Shown piece by piece: positions 53,283 to 61,933 of a stretch of 64,000 nt of DNA; position 1 is the stretch's first letter; each line of letters starts with the position of its first letter. The notes beneath the pieces are model-generated. The model worked only from the letters and a program-made list of their open reading frames with translations, made no database searches and had not been told where the DNA came from. The translations under genes and the position numbers were made by a program. Source of the stretch: UBA7672 sp047601145 (GTDB taxonomy: Bacteria > Pseudomonadota > Alphaproteobacteria > Caulobacterales > Hyphomonadaceae). Location: NCBI GenBank assembly GCA_047601145.1, contig JASGJW010000003.1, positions 248,001 to 312,000 on the forward strand, given 5' to 3'.

Positions 53283-55622
53283 ATGATCAACCGCAAGCTC
53301 GCGGGCGGCGTAGCCGCATCCGTGCTCGCAGCACTTCTGGCCTTCGCCTGCACAATGAGCCCTGAACAGGGCGTTTCGCCACCATCGGCCGCCGCGGCGA
53401 CCAAATCCTACGATGCAACCAAATGGACCTATTGGGGCGGCGATCCCGGCCAGACGCGCTATGCGCCACTGAACCAGATCAATCTCGCCACCGTGAACCG
53501 CCTGAAAATCGCTTGGCGCTGGACCGCCGACACTTCCGGCGACCCCGGCTCGGCCAACTACAAGTCCAGTCCGCTGCTAGATGACGGCGTGCTCTATATT
53601 CCGTGGGTCAACCACGGCATGGCAGCAATCGACGCAGGCACGGGCAAGACGCTCTGGACGTTCGAACCGCAGCCGGCAGACATCGGCGGTCGTGGCCCCT
53701 CCCTCGCCCTCCGCTCGCTGGCTTACTGGACTGACGGCGTCGAGAAGCGCGTCTTCCACAATTCCGGCGACGGCCGCCTGATCGCGGTCGACGGCAAGAC
53801 CGGCAAGCCCGCGGCTGGCTTTGGCAAGAATGGCTGGATCAACCTCCGCGAAGGCATCATCGAAGGCACGGAGGCGACGGACGTTGGCTCCGTCTCGCCC
53901 GCGATCGTCATCGGCAATATCATCGTCGTGCAGGTGATCCCCGCCGGCTCGCGCAACAAGGAAGGCGCACCCGGCAAGATCCGCGGCTTCGACGTTCACA
54001 CCGGCAAAGTCGTCTGGAGCTTCAACCCCATCCCGCGCAGCGGCGATCCGGGCAGCGAAACGTGGGAAAAGGGCAGCAACGAATACAGCGGCCAGGCCGG
54101 CGCCTGGTCGATGATGAGCGCCGACCCGCAGCTCGGCTATGTCTATGTGCCGCTCGAGACGCCGACCAACGAGTTCTATGGCGGACAGCGCCTCGGCAAC
54201 GGCCTCTATGGCGAAAGCCTCGTCTGCCTCGACGCGAAGACCGGCAAACTGGTCTGGCACTACCAGATCGTCCACCACGGCCTGTGGGACTACGACCTGC
54301 CCGCCGCGCCCATCCTCCACGAGATCCGTAAGGACGGAAAGACGATCAAGGCCGTCACTCTGCTCACCAAGCAGAGCATGACCTTCGTGTTCGACCGCGT
54401 CACCGGAAAGCCCGTGTGGCCGATCGAGGAGCGCCCCGTCCCCGGCTCCAACATCCCCGGCGAGCGTCCCTCGCCAACGCAACCCTTCCCGACCAAGCCG
54501 GAATCCTTCCTGCGCCTCGGCTATGACGAGAGCGACCTGATCGATTTCACGCCGGCCCTGCGCGAGGAAGGCAAGAAGATCGCTTCGCAGTACACAAAAG
54601 GCCCGCTCTACACGACGCCGACCGAGATCACCGCCACCAACAAGGGTACCTGGATCTATCCGGGTACAGGTGGCGGTCCCAACTGGAACGGCGCGGCCTT
54701 CGATCCTGACACGCACATCCTCTACACGCCCGTGCGCCTCAAGCCGCAGTTTGGCGGCATCAAGAAGGGTGATCCCAAGACCACCGACATGGACTATTAC
54801 GGCGGTGGAGGCGGCGCGCCCATCAACGGCCCGCAGGGTCTGCCCATCCTCAAGCCGCCCTATTCCGAAGTGATCGCGACCGATATGAACAAGGGCGAGC
54901 ACCTTTGGCGCATCCCTATCGGCGACGCCGACGACTTCGTGAAGAACCATCCCGCGCTGAAGGGCCTCAATCTCGACTTCTCGAAGATGGGCAAGTTCGA
55001 CGTGCGCCCCAGCCCACTGCTCACCAAGGAGCTCCTCTTCCTCGGCGAGTCCGGCAATATCGGCGGCGGCTCCGGCGGCCCGATGTTCCGCGCCTACGAC
55101 AAGCGCAGCGGCAAGGCGGTGTGGGAAGGCAAGATGCCGAACCTCGTTACCGGCGCGCCGATCACCTATGAGTTCAAGGGGCGGCAATACATCGTCTTCA
55201 CCATCTCCAAGCGCGGCGAACCTGCCGAGATGATCGCACTCACGCTCGATGGCGCCAGCGAGAACGGCGCGGCGCCTGCCGGCGGTGTCCCGCTCGCAGC
55301 AGCTCCACCCTCCACGCGCACAGCCGCCGCTGCGATCACGGCGACGCCCGAAGAGCTGGCGCTCGGCAAGACCAAGTTCGATGGTCTCTGCGCCGGTTGT
55401 CACGGCGCCAACGGCGCCGGCATGGCAGGCAGCAGCGCCCCGCCGCTCACTGGCCGCACCGATCACGCCAACATCGCGCGCGTGATCGCCCAAGGCCAGG
55501 GCGAGATGCCCGCCCTCGCCGCTATGTTCACGGCTCAGGAGATGGATGCGATCGCGAAGTATGTGGTGAAGTCGCTCGGGCCGAAGGAGCGCACCGGCCG
55601 GCCGCCGCCGAGCGACGACTGA
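53283..55622 (+). CDS. PQQ-dependent dehydrogenase with C-terminal cytochrome c domain
   Basis: A 779-residue secreted quinoprotein. After a signal-type N-terminus (NRKLAGGVAASVLAALLAFAC) the propeller domain has repeated W motifs (WTYWGGDPGQTRYAPLNQIN, NRLKIAWRW, GLWDYDLPAAPILHEI) as in membrane-associated PQQ alcohol/glucose dehydrogenases. The C-terminal domain has a haem-binding CAGCH (C703, C706, H707) and a Met ligand near M742 (GQGEMPALA). Oxidises sugars or alcohols in the periplasm and hands electrons to quinone via haem. GGAGGAGAG precedes the ATG at 53283. PQQ synthesis genes are not in the window. Confidence 0.92.
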   Translation: MINRKLAGGVAASVLAALLAFACTMSPEQGVSPPSAAAATKSYDATKWTYWGGDPGQTRYAPLNQINLATVNRLKIAWRWTADTSGDPGSANYKSSPLLDDGVLYIPWVNHGMAAIDAGTGKTLWTFEPQPADIGGRGPSLALRSLAYWTDGVEKRVFHNSGDGRLIAVDGKTGKPAAGFGKNGWINLREGIIEGTEATDVGSVSPAIVIGNIIVVQVIPAGSRNKEGAPGKIRGFDVHTGKVVWSFNPIPRSGDPGSETWEKGSNEYSGQAGAWSMMSADPQLGYVYVPLETPTNEFYGGQRLGNGLYGESLVCLDAKTGKLVWHYQIVHHGLWDYDLPAAPILHEIRKDGKTIKAVTLLTKQSMTFVFDRVTGKPVWPIEERPVPGSNIPGERPSPTQPFPTKPESFLRLGYDESDLIDFTPALREEGKKIASQYTKGPLYTTPTEITATNKGTWIYPGTGGGPNWNGAAFDPDTHILYTPVRLKPQFGGIKKGDPKTTDMDYYGGGGGAPINGPQGLPILKPPYSEVIATDMNKGEHLWRIPIGDADDFVKNHPALKGLNLDFSKMGKFDVRPSPLLTKELLFLGESGNIGGGSGGPMFRAYDKRSGKAVWEGKMPNLVTGAPITYEFKGRQYIVFTISKRGEPAEMIALTLDGASENGAAPAGGVPLAAAPPSTRTAAAAITATPEELALGKTKFDGLCAGCHGANGAGMAGSSAPPLTGRTDHANIARVIAQGQGEMPALAAMFTAQEMDAIAKYVVKSLGPKERTGRPPPSDD

Positions 55623-55680
55623 GCCGCGGCGGCCGTTAAAGCTTGTGAAAACAGGCCGAATTGGCCCTGAATAGCGCCCG

Positions 55681-55709
55681 TTGCCCTAAGGGACCGAGGC
55701 GCCTATAAG
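55681..55709 (+). promoter_or_regulatory. Promoter of the tRNA pair
   Basis: TTGCCC (55681-55686), 17 bases, TATAAG (55704-55709): good -35/-10 spacing, and tRNA-Pro begins 17 bp after the -10. The G+C-rich discriminator GGGCGCTCC resembles stringently controlled stable-RNA promoters (inference). Confidence 0.6.
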
Positions 55710-55725
55710 GGCGCTCCTGATTTGG

Positions 55726-55803
55726 CGGAGCGTGGCGCAGCCCGGTTAGCGCACCAGTCTGGGGGACTGGGGGTCGTGGGTTCGAATCCCGCCGCTCCGA
55801 CCA
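55726..55803 (+). tRNA. tRNA-Pro (anticodon GGG)
   Basis: The acceptor arms CGGAGCG (55726-55732) and CGCTCCG close the cloverleaf; the T-arm contains GGTTCGAATCC; the anticodon stem CCAGT/ACTGG encloses the loop CTGGGGG, giving anticodon GGG. The terminal CCA is encoded (55801-55803). Confidence 0.93.
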
Positions 55804-55831
55804 TTCAGGGACTTGGCCAGATTTGGAGTAT

Positions 55832-55907
55832 GGGCGGTTAGCTCAGCTGGCAGAGCGCCTGCTTTACACGCAGGATGTCGGCGGTTCGATCCCGTCACCG
55901 CCCACCA
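55832..55907 (+). tRNA. tRNA-Val (anticodon UAC)
   Basis: Acceptor arms GGGCGGT (55832-55838) and ACCGCCC; D-arm GCTCAGCTGGCAGAGC; anticodon stem CCTGC/GCAGG around loop TTTACAC, anticodon TAC; T-arm GGTTCGATCCC; encoded CCA at 55905-55907. Probably co-transcribed with tRNA-Pro 28 bp upstream. Confidence 0.95.
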
Positions 55908-56011
55908 ACGGTCACTCGCTTTGCGAACTACGGCTCTGCGAGCCAGCCTCATCAAAAGGAAAGGCTGTCGCGTCGATTCCCGCAGGGCGAAGATGGATCG
56001 ATTGTGGGTGA

Positions 56012-56578
56012 TCAGGCCGCCGTCCGCGCCGCGTCGATGCGGGATTTGAGGTCCGTGAGGCCAGCCAGCAGCGTTTCCAGACGCGCGCGCGGTGAAGAGC
56101 TAGTCAGCACCGAAGCAGCGCCAAAGTCACCGCGCTCGACGGCGTCACGCACCGCTTCCTGAAGCTCGCGCACGGAGGCGCCGGTTTCAGCCGGAACCAT
56201 CATCTCTTCAGCCCCTTCGGTCTCGACACCGGCAGCCGCCCCCGGCTGTTCTCCCGTATCGCCATCGAGGACCTTGATGGCGCCTCGAATGGTCAGCCCC
56301 TGAACGTGCAGGAGATTCTGGAGCTTGCGCAACAGCTCCATGTCGTCCGCGCGATAGAAGCGGCGTCCGTCGGGGCGCTTCATCGGGCGAAGGTTGTCGA
56401 ACTTGGTTTCCCAGAAACGCAGAACATGCGTTTTCAATCCGAGCTCTGCCGCGGCCTCGCCGATCGTGCGGAACGCATCCGCACACTTCGCGGTCTCCGA
56501 CATGGACGCTTCGTCGCAGGCATCGTCGAGTACGGAATCCGAGTCCGGCGGCAGGGCGGCCTGCGATGTGATGGTCAT
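56012..56578 (-). CDS. MerR-family regulator
   Basis: A 188-residue regulator: the MerR helix-turn-helix reads ADAFRTIGEAAAELGLKTHVLRFWETKFDNLRPMKRPDGRRFYRADDMELLRKLQNLLHVQGLTIRGAIKVL, but no cysteine-based metal site is seen in the C-terminal half, which is an Ala/Glu-rich coil. It follows ihfA with a one-base overlap (TGATG), a position conserved in alphaproteobacteria (inference). Effector and targets unknown. GGAGAGATTG precedes the ATG at 56578. Confidence 0.9.
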   Translation of the reverse strand: MTITSQAALPPDSDSVLDDACDEASMSETAKCADAFRTIGEAAAELGLKTHVLRFWETKFDNLRPMKRPDGRRFYRADDMELLRKLQNLLHVQGLTIRGAIKVLDGDTGEQPGAAAGVETEGAEEMMVPAETGASVRELQEAVRDAVERGDFGAASVLTSSSPRARLETLLAGLTDLKSRIDAARTAA

Positions 56579-56892
56579 CAATCTCTCCGGGGAGCCGTCA
56601 TCGCTGCTTCGACCCTCTGCCGCAGAAGCGGAGAAGGCTTGAACGACACCACCCGTCTTGCCGAGATCGGAGCCTCTTCGCCGGTCTTAGGATTGCGACC
56701 GACGCGTGCTTTTTTCCGACGCACCACGAAGTTGCCGAAGCGGGCGAACTTGACGTCCTCGTCCCGCTCGAGTTCCGAGCACACGAGCTCGAGCACGCGC
56801 TCAAGGAAGTTGCTCGAATCCTGCTTGGTCAGCCCGACCTTCTGGACGAGCCGATCGACGATATCTGCGCGCGTGAGAGTATTCTCGGGCAC
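56578..56892 (-). CDS. ihfA: Integration host factor subunit alpha
   Basis: A 104-residue DNA-bending protein: TLTRADIVDRLVQKVGLTKQDSSNFLERVLELV, KFARFGNFVVRRKKARVGRNPKTGEEAPISARRVVSFKPSPLLRQRVE, with the conserved proline-tip arm GRNPKTGEEA. It forms the IHF heterodimer with IhfB and organises promoters and the nucleoid. The start is GTG at 56892 with GGAGG eight bases upstream. It lies downstream of fabH and shares a TGATG overlap with the MerR gene. Confidence 0.95.
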   Translation of the reverse strand: MPENTLTRADIVDRLVQKVGLTKQDSSNFLERVLELVCSELERDEDVKFARFGNFVVRRKKARVGRNPKTGEEAPISARRVVSFKPSPLLRQRVEAAMTAPRRD

Positions 56893-56992
56893 CCAGCGCC
56901 TCCGTAATGAAGAGGAAGCCTAGCTTGCGCCGATTCGGATGTTAAGAGGGCTATCCCTCAAATCCCGAACAATTTCATCCGTTTACGAGATG

Positions 56993-57967
56993 TTAAACCC
57001 GGATCAGCGCCGAGCCCCAGGTGAGGCCGCCGCCGATCGCCTCGATCAGGACGAGATCGCCCGGCTTGACCCGCCCATCGTCCGTTGCGGCTGCCAACGC
57101 GAGCGGCACGGATGCGGCCGACGTGTTGCCGTGCTCCGCCACGGTCGAAACCACCTTATGCTCATCGAGGCCCAGCTTTTCCGCCACGGCCGACAGGATG
57201 CGCTGGTTGGCCTGGTGCGGCACGAACCAGTCGATGTCGGTCACCGCAATGCCGGCCTGCTGAGCGGCGGCCCTGACGCTGTCCGAGATCTTGCCGACCG
57301 CATGCTTGAATACCTGGTTGCCCACCATGCGTAGGTGACCCACCGTCTGCGTCGTCGATGGCCCGCCGTCGACGTAGAGCAGGTCGCGGAACTTGCCGTC
57401 CGAGCGCAGGTGCACGCCCTTCACGCCGCGATCGCCGGCTTTCGACTTCTCCTGCCGTTCCAGCACCACCGCGCCGGCGCCATCGCCGAACAGCACGCAG
57501 GTCGAGCGGTCCGACCAGTCAAGGATGCGCGAGAATGTCTCGGCGCCGATCACCAACGCCCGCTCGAACTGTCCGCGCGCGAGGAAGTTGTCCGCGGTCG
57601 CGATTGCATAGACGAAGCCCGAGCAGACGGCCTGGAGGTCGAACGCCGCACCGCGCGTGATACCCAGCTTGTGCTGCACAACCGTAGCTGTCGCCGGGAA
57701 GGTGTAGTCCGGCGTCGCTGTCGCGAGGACGATCAGGTCGATGTCCTCCGGCCCCACGCCAGCTGCCGCCATCGCCCGCTTGGCCGCCTCGGCGCCGAGG
57801 TCTGACGTCGTCTCGCCGTCCGCCGCGATGTGACGTTTCTTTATGCCCGTGCGCGCGGTGATCCACTCATCGGTCGTATCGACCATCTTTGCGAGGTCGT
57901 CATTCGTCAGCACTTTCGCCGGCAGATACCCGCCAACGCCGCGCATGACCGATGCGAATTCTGTCAC
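56993..57967 (-). CDS. fabH: Beta-ketoacyl-ACP synthase III
   Basis: Initiates fatty acid synthesis by condensing acetyl-CoA with malonyl-ACP. The 324-residue thiolase-fold protein shows catalytic Cys115 (DLQAVCSGF), His in WFVPHQANQRI and Asn in EHGNTSAASVP, plus VLFGDGAGAVVLE and a GGGLTWGSALIR end. The start is GTG at 57967, with an AGGCG upstream. It directly follows plsX (13 bp) on the same strand: the plsX-fabH pairing seen across proteobacteria. Confidence 0.95.
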   Translation of the reverse strand: MTEFASVMRGVGGYLPAKVLTNDDLAKMVDTTDEWITARTGIKKRHIAADGETTSDLGAEAAKRAMAAAGVGPEDIDLIVLATATPDYTFPATATVVQHKLGITRGAAFDLQAVCSGFVYAIATADNFLARGQFERALVIGAETFSRILDWSDRSTCVLFGDGAGAVVLERQEKSKAGDRGVKGVHLRSDGKFRDLLYVDGGPSTTQTVGHLRMVGNQVFKHAVGKISDSVRAAAQQAGIAVTDIDWFVPHQANQRILSAVAEKLGLDEHKVVSTVAEHGNTSAASVPLALAAATDDGRVKPGDLVLIEAIGGGLTWGSALIRV

Positions 57968-57980
57968 GTCTACGCCTCTA

Positions 57981-59054
57981 CTACCTGGCAACCTGTTCGC
58001 TGGGCACAACTGCGGGCGCCGCGGCAGCCGCCGCAATGCTGGCGGTCAGCCGCTTCAGGTTGTCTTCGACCTCGTCACGGAAGCCGCTTTCGCCTATGCC
58101 CGCGGCAACCAGGATCGCCTGTTCGAAGCCCTCGGCGTCCGTGCCGCCATGGCTCTTCACCACGACGCCGTTGAGCCCGAGGAACACCGCGCCGTTGACC
58201 TTCTTCGGATCGAGCCTGGCGCGGAACTTCTTCAGCGCCGGCATGGCGAGCAATGCGCCCAACATCGACAGCGGTCCCGACTTGAAGGCTTCCTTCAGCA
58301 TGTCGGACATCATCCTCGCAATGCCCTCCGCCGTCTTCAGCGCGACATTGCCGGTGAAACCATCGGTCACGACGACGTCGATTTCGCCATAACCGATCTT
58401 GTCGGCCTCGATGAAGCCACGGAAGTCCATGTCCAGCTTTGCTTCGCGCAGCAGACGCGCGGCCTCGCGAATGGACTCGTGGCCCTTCAGCTCTTCCGAG
58501 CCAATGTTGAGCAGCGCCACGCTCGGGTTGGTGACGCCGTTCACGACACGCGCGAACGCCTGTCCCATGATTGCGAATTCGACCAGTTGCTCTGCCGACG
58601 CTGCAATGTCAGCGCCGAGGTCCAGCATCGCGCACGGACCCGACCGCGTCGGCCAACTCGCCGCCAGCGCGGGACGTTCCAGCCCGTCTACCTTCTTCAG
58701 GATGAACATCGCCTGGCCCATCAACGCGCCGGTGTTGCCGGCCGAGACGGCCGCAACAGCCTGCCCGTTCTTCACCGCCTCGATGGAATTCCACATCGAT
58801 GAGCCCTTGCCGCGACGCACCGCCTCGGCGGGCTTGGCATCCATCGCGATCATCTTCTCGGTGTGAACAATGGTCGTGCGCGGGGCGGCCGACGGCGCCT
58901 TGGCCAGCAGAGGCTTCAGCTTCGCCTCATCGCCATGAAGCAGGAAATGCAGATCGCCGCGGCGCTTGGCAAAGCGCTCCAGACCTTCAACGACGATGCC
59001 GGGCGCGTTGTCGCCGCCCATCCCGTCGATGGAAATGATCTTGCCGTTCGCCAT
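57981..59054 (-). CDS. plsX: Phosphate acyltransferase PlsX
   Basis: Converts acyl-ACP to acyl-phosphate for phospholipid synthesis. The 357-residue protein begins MANGKIISIDGMGGDNAPGIVVEG, and holds family blocks SAGNTGALMGQAMF, LLNIGSEELKGHESIREAARLL, VTDGFTGNVALKTAEGIARMM and a KVNGAVFLGLNGVVVKSHGG stretch. A long Ala/Val tail (AAAAAAPAVVPSEQ) ends it. It comes before fabH in the operon; the DUF177 (YceD) and rpmF genes usually upstream of plsX are not seen in the 150-bp gap. Confidence 0.95.
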   Translation of the reverse strand: MANGKIISIDGMGGDNAPGIVVEGLERFAKRRGDLHFLLHGDEAKLKPLLAKAPSAAPRTTIVHTEKMIAMDAKPAEAVRRGKGSSMWNSIEAVKNGQAVAAVSAGNTGALMGQAMFILKKVDGLERPALAASWPTRSGPCAMLDLGADIAASAEQLVEFAIMGQAFARVVNGVTNPSVALLNIGSEELKGHESIREAARLLREAKLDMDFRGFIEADKIGYGEIDVVVTDGFTGNVALKTAEGIARMMSDMLKEAFKSGPLSMLGALLAMPALKKFRARLDPKKVNGAVFLGLNGVVVKSHGGTDAEGFEQAILVAAGIGESGFRDEVEDNLKRLTASIAAAAAAPAVVPSEQVAR

Positions 59055-59204
59055 GTCCGCCGAAGGCTCCAGGATGGCGTTTACCGAGCGGAATCATCCC
59101 GGTCGAGCCACGATTTAGGGGTCTAATAGCACGTGCGCGGGGAGGTAACAGGCCCTGCCGCCCGCGTCGCTGCGGCATCCACAGCGCGTGAAACTGTCAT
59201 AATA

Positions 59205-59732
59205 TCAGGGAAGTCGCGGCCAGTTGACCTCGCCAGACAGCAGCTGCTCGTCCGTGTGCCGCTTCAACGTCTCTTCGACGAGCCGGACATAGCGCACGAA
59301 CCGGTCCATTTCCGTGTCGGACACGCCGAGATTGCGCACCATGGAATGCCCCAGATCGAGCTCCGGCGCACCATCCGCCAGCGCGTCGTCATAGGCCTTG
59401 GCCCGGCCATAGAAGGCCTCGCCCATCTTGCGGATCTTCTTGCCGACGCTGAGGTCGCCCGTGCCGATGTCCCGCAGCGCCTCGTCGAAGCCGTGGAAGA
59501 GTGCGTCGAATACGTCCTGCGACAGCTGCTTGCCCGCCACCCCGGCCGTGCGCAATCGCCGGAACATCAGTGCGGCATTCAGCGATGTCAGCTCGAACCG
59601 CCCGGAAAAATTGTCGCGGACCCCGCCGTCATAGTAAAAATCGGGACGCAGCGAATGGTCCTGGATGGACCGGTGAAGACGATCGACAGCCCAGCGATTC
59701 TTCTTCGACTGAAACAGGTTTCCGAATGCCAT
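59205..59732 (-). CDS. Ubiquinol-cytochrome c chaperone family protein
   Basis: A 175-residue protein with the CBP3/UQCC1-type fold: WAVDRLHRSIQDHSLRPDFYYDGG, TSLNAALMFRRLRTAGVAGKQLSQDVFDALFHGFDEALRDIGTGDLSVGKKIRKMGEAFYGRAKAYDDAL are the conserved helical blocks, ending VRLVEETLKRH. In mitochondria this family helps assemble the cytochrome bc1 complex; in alphaproteobacteria it is encoded near plsX. It acts in the cytoplasm or at the membrane. ATG at 59732. Confidence 0.88.
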   Translation of the reverse strand: MAFGNLFQSKKNRWAVDRLHRSIQDHSLRPDFYYDGGVRDNFSGRFELTSLNAALMFRRLRTAGVAGKQLSQDVFDALFHGFDEALRDIGTGDLSVGKKIRKMGEAFYGRAKAYDDALADGAPELDLGHSMVRNLGVSDTEMDRFVRYVRLVEETLKRHTDEQLLSGEVNWPRLP

Positions 59733-59940
59733 GCCGCCCTCATTTGGGGTCGCTTTTCGCGTCCCCGCTTGCCCGTTTCCCCAAACAGTTCCCCTGACAG
59801 GCGCGGGACACTAGCAGGGTTCACCCGTCTGGAAAGGCGCCGCGAAACAGGCCGTTCGCCCCAAAAAAGACCTGATGTCCGCCAGCCTTGCCAAGCTGCA
59901 CTGGCTACCTGTAGCTAGCCGCAAGTTCCGGAGTTTTCTC

Positions 59941-60462
59941 ATGCGCCGCCTCGCCCTCGCAGGACTTGCCGCCGCCACCCTTGTGGCCGCCGGCTGCACG
60001 GCGACCCGCGACTTCCACGGCTATGTTCCGGACCAGGCCCTGCCCGAGGACGTGAAGCCCGCGGTCGACACGCGCTCGACTGTTCTTGCCCGCCTCGGCA
60101 CGCCGTCGACGACCTCGATCTTCGACACGCCCGGCCAGGCCAAGCTGCAGGCCGGCAAGGAAAAGCTCTGGGTCTACATGTCGTCGACCCGCGAACGCCT
60201 GACCTTCTACTATCCGAAGGTCGTCCAGCGTCACATCATCGCCGTGCGCTTCGATGACGACGACGTCGTCTCTGACGTGCTCATCTATGACACCGACGAT
60301 GGCCGCGTGATCGACTATAATTCGCGTGTCACGCCCACCCGCGGCCGCGAACTCGGCATCCTGGAACAGTTGTTCGGCACGCTGGGCAGCCTGCGCAACC
60401 AGATCCCGGGCATGGAGCAGGACAACACGCAGCCGGGCGACATCCCGACGCGCCGGAACTAG
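59941..60462 (+). CDS. bamE: Outer membrane protein assembly factor BamE
   Basis: A 173-residue lipoprotein: lipobox VAAGCTATR (Cys19) and a SmpA/OmlA-like domain with RSTVLARLGTPSTTSIFDTPGQ, KLWVYMSSTRERLTFYYPKVVQRHIIAVRFDDDDVVSDVLIYD. The family's beta-sheet is intact and the C-terminal extension (about 40 residues beyond E. coli BamE) is typical of alphaproteobacteria. It stabilises the BAM complex. The ATG at 59941 begins a standard lipoprotein signal. Upstream reading to 59875 adds a non-homologous segment. Confidence 0.92.
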   Translation: MRRLALAGLAAATLVAAGCTATRDFHGYVPDQALPEDVKPAVDTRSTVLARLGTPSTTSIFDTPGQAKLQAGKEKLWVYMSSTRERLTFYYPKVVQRHIIAVRFDDDDVVSDVLIYDTDDGRVIDYNSRVTPTRGRELGILEQLFGTLGSLRNQIPGMEQDNTQPGDIPTRRN

Positions 60463-60482
60463 TCCGCTTCTTTTTTCAGAAC

Positions 60483-60926
60483 TCAACTCTGGCTGGCGAC
60501 CTGCGTGAAGGTCATCTGGACCAGTGCGTTCGGTTCACCGATCGCCTGGTTGGCGGCCTTCAGGCATTCCGCCGCCGCGAGCTTCTCGTCCAGCTTCTTG
60601 ATATCGCCCTTCACGTTGAAGCTCACCTTGTGAGACGCGCACACTATGGCGTCGCGGATGAAGTGCATCTGCTCGCGATACTTCCACACGTCCTTGCCGG
60701 GGCCAGCCAGCATGCGTGCGTTGACGAAGATGTAGTTCTTCAGCTTGCGGCTCTCGTCGAACACCGGGAAGACGAGCCCGACCATGTCCACTGATCGCGC
60801 GACTTCTGCTTCATCGGGGGCCGCTTCGCCCTCCGCGCCATGTTCCTGAGCGAAGGCAGACATGAACATCGACAGCACGGCGGCGGTCGAAACAGCGGTC
60901 ATCAGTTCACGGCGTGACAGGCGCAT
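60483..60926 (-). CDS. Hypothetical exported protein, 147 aa
   Basis: The N-terminus MRLSRRELMTAVSTAAVLSMFMSAFAQ has a twin-arginine-like SRRELM motif, hinting at Tat export (inference). The body (MVGLVFPVFDESRKLKNYIFVNARMLAG, VWKYREQMHFIRDAIVCASHKVSFNV, KLAAAECLKAANQAIG) has two cysteines and alternating strands and helices. Not recognised. It lies 35 bp downstream of thiL on the same strand and may be part of the ribBA-thiL transcription unit. GGAC precedes the ATG weakly. Confidence 0.7.
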   Translation of the reverse strand: MRLSRRELMTAVSTAAVLSMFMSAFAQEHGAEGEAAPDEAEVARSVDMVGLVFPVFDESRKLKNYIFVNARMLAGPGKDVWKYREQMHFIRDAIVCASHKVSFNVKGDIKKLDEKLAAAECLKAANQAIGEPNALVQMTFTQVASQS

Positions 60927-60961
60927 GTCCTCACCCTGCCCGCCAATGGTTTAGGCCGCGT

Positions 60962-61933
60962 TTACGCTTGTGCTGGCCCCGAAAAGTGCCGCCAGCCGGC
61001 GCTTTCGAACGCCATCTCGCCGCCCGAGGCATCGAGGACTTTCACCCCGGCGCCGACCTCCACGCGTCCGATCCGCGTCACGGTCTCCTTCGACGCCTCG
61101 ATCGCCGAGCGCGCCGACGGCGGGGCAGTGAACAGCGTCTGGTAATCGTCCCCACCCGTCAGCAACGCCTGCAGGTCCGCCTTGGCATTGGTGAGATAGC
61201 CCTCTCCCACAGCGCTCAGTGGCACGCATGCCGCCTCGATCACCAGCGCGACGCCAGATGCTTCGGCCACATGCCACGCATCGGCGACCAAGCCGTCGGA
61301 TATATCGATGCTGCCGGTCGCGACTTCCGCAACCAGATCGGCGAAGCGCAGCCGCGGCGGTTCCGGCACGCGATAGCGCGACACCATCAGGTTGCGCGCC
61401 TCAGCCGACAATGCGCCGAACGCTCCTTTCGCGGCCATCAGCCCGAGCCATCCATCGCCGATGGTTCCGCTCACCCAGACATCATCGCCCACCTGCGCGC
61501 CCGACCTTCGCACCGGTCCACGCGCGCCCACGCGCCCAATCAGCGTTAGCGAAAGGGTCAGCGGACCATCGGTCGATGTCGTGTCACCGCCAACAAGGCG
61601 CGCACCCCAGCGATCAAGATCCTTGCCCAGCGCACGCGAGAAATCGCCAAGCTGCGCCGGATCCCGCCCCTTCGGCCACACCAGCGCCAGCAACGCCGCA
61701 TCAGGCTTGCCGCCCTTGGCGATGATGTCGGACACGTTCACGCGGACCAGCTTCTGCGCTACCGTCGCGACCGGATCATCTGTGAGAAAGTGGACGCTCT
61801 CGACGATCGCATCCTTGGTCGCGATCAGGCCGGGGACGATCTCGGCCACATCATCGCGCAGGCCATCCGAACCGGGCGAGCCTGCAAGCGGGGCGAAGTA
61901 TTTGCGGATGAGATCAAACTCATCCATCGCCAT
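60962..61933 (-). CDS. thiL: Thiamine-monophosphate kinase
   Basis: Phosphorylates thiamine monophosphate to thiamine pyrophosphate. The 323-residue PurM-type protein has DEFDLIRKYFAPLAG at the N-terminus, the Mg-ATP site DAIVESVHFLTDDPVATVAQKLVRVNVSDIIAKGGKP, then GGDTTSTDGPLTLSLTLIG and WVSGTIGDGWLGL, SIDISDGLVADAWHVA and LTGGDDYQTLFT. It overlaps the nusB stop by one base (TAATG), so the riboflavin-nusB-thiL order is translationally coupled. Confidence 0.95.
   Translation of the reverse strand: MAMDEFDLIRKYFAPLAGSPGSDGLRDDVAEIVPGLIATKDAIVESVHFLTDDPVATVAQKLVRVNVSDIIAKGGKPDAALLALVWPKGRDPAQLGDFSRALGKDLDRWGARLVGGDTTSTDGPLTLSLTLIGRVGARGPVRRSGAQVGDDVWVSGTIGDGWLGLMAAKGAFGALSAEARNLMVSRYRVPEPPRLRFADLVAEVATGSIDISDGLVADAWHVAEASGVALVIEAACVPLSAVGEGYLTNAKADLQALLTGGDDYQTLFTAPPSARSAIEASKETVTRIGRVEVGAGVKVLDASGGEMAFESAGWRHFSGPAQA

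Noticed and set aside
53577..55493. Long minus-strand ORF opposite the PQQ dehydrogenase
   Set aside because: Coincides with the dehydrogenase; composition typical of antisense reading (Asp/Gly/Arg rich), no motifs, and the plus gene has clear domains.
55746..55955. Minus-strand ORF over the tRNA genes
   Set aside because: Its translation (VTGSNRRHPACKAGALPAE type) is a well-known artefact of reading antisense to tRNA genes.
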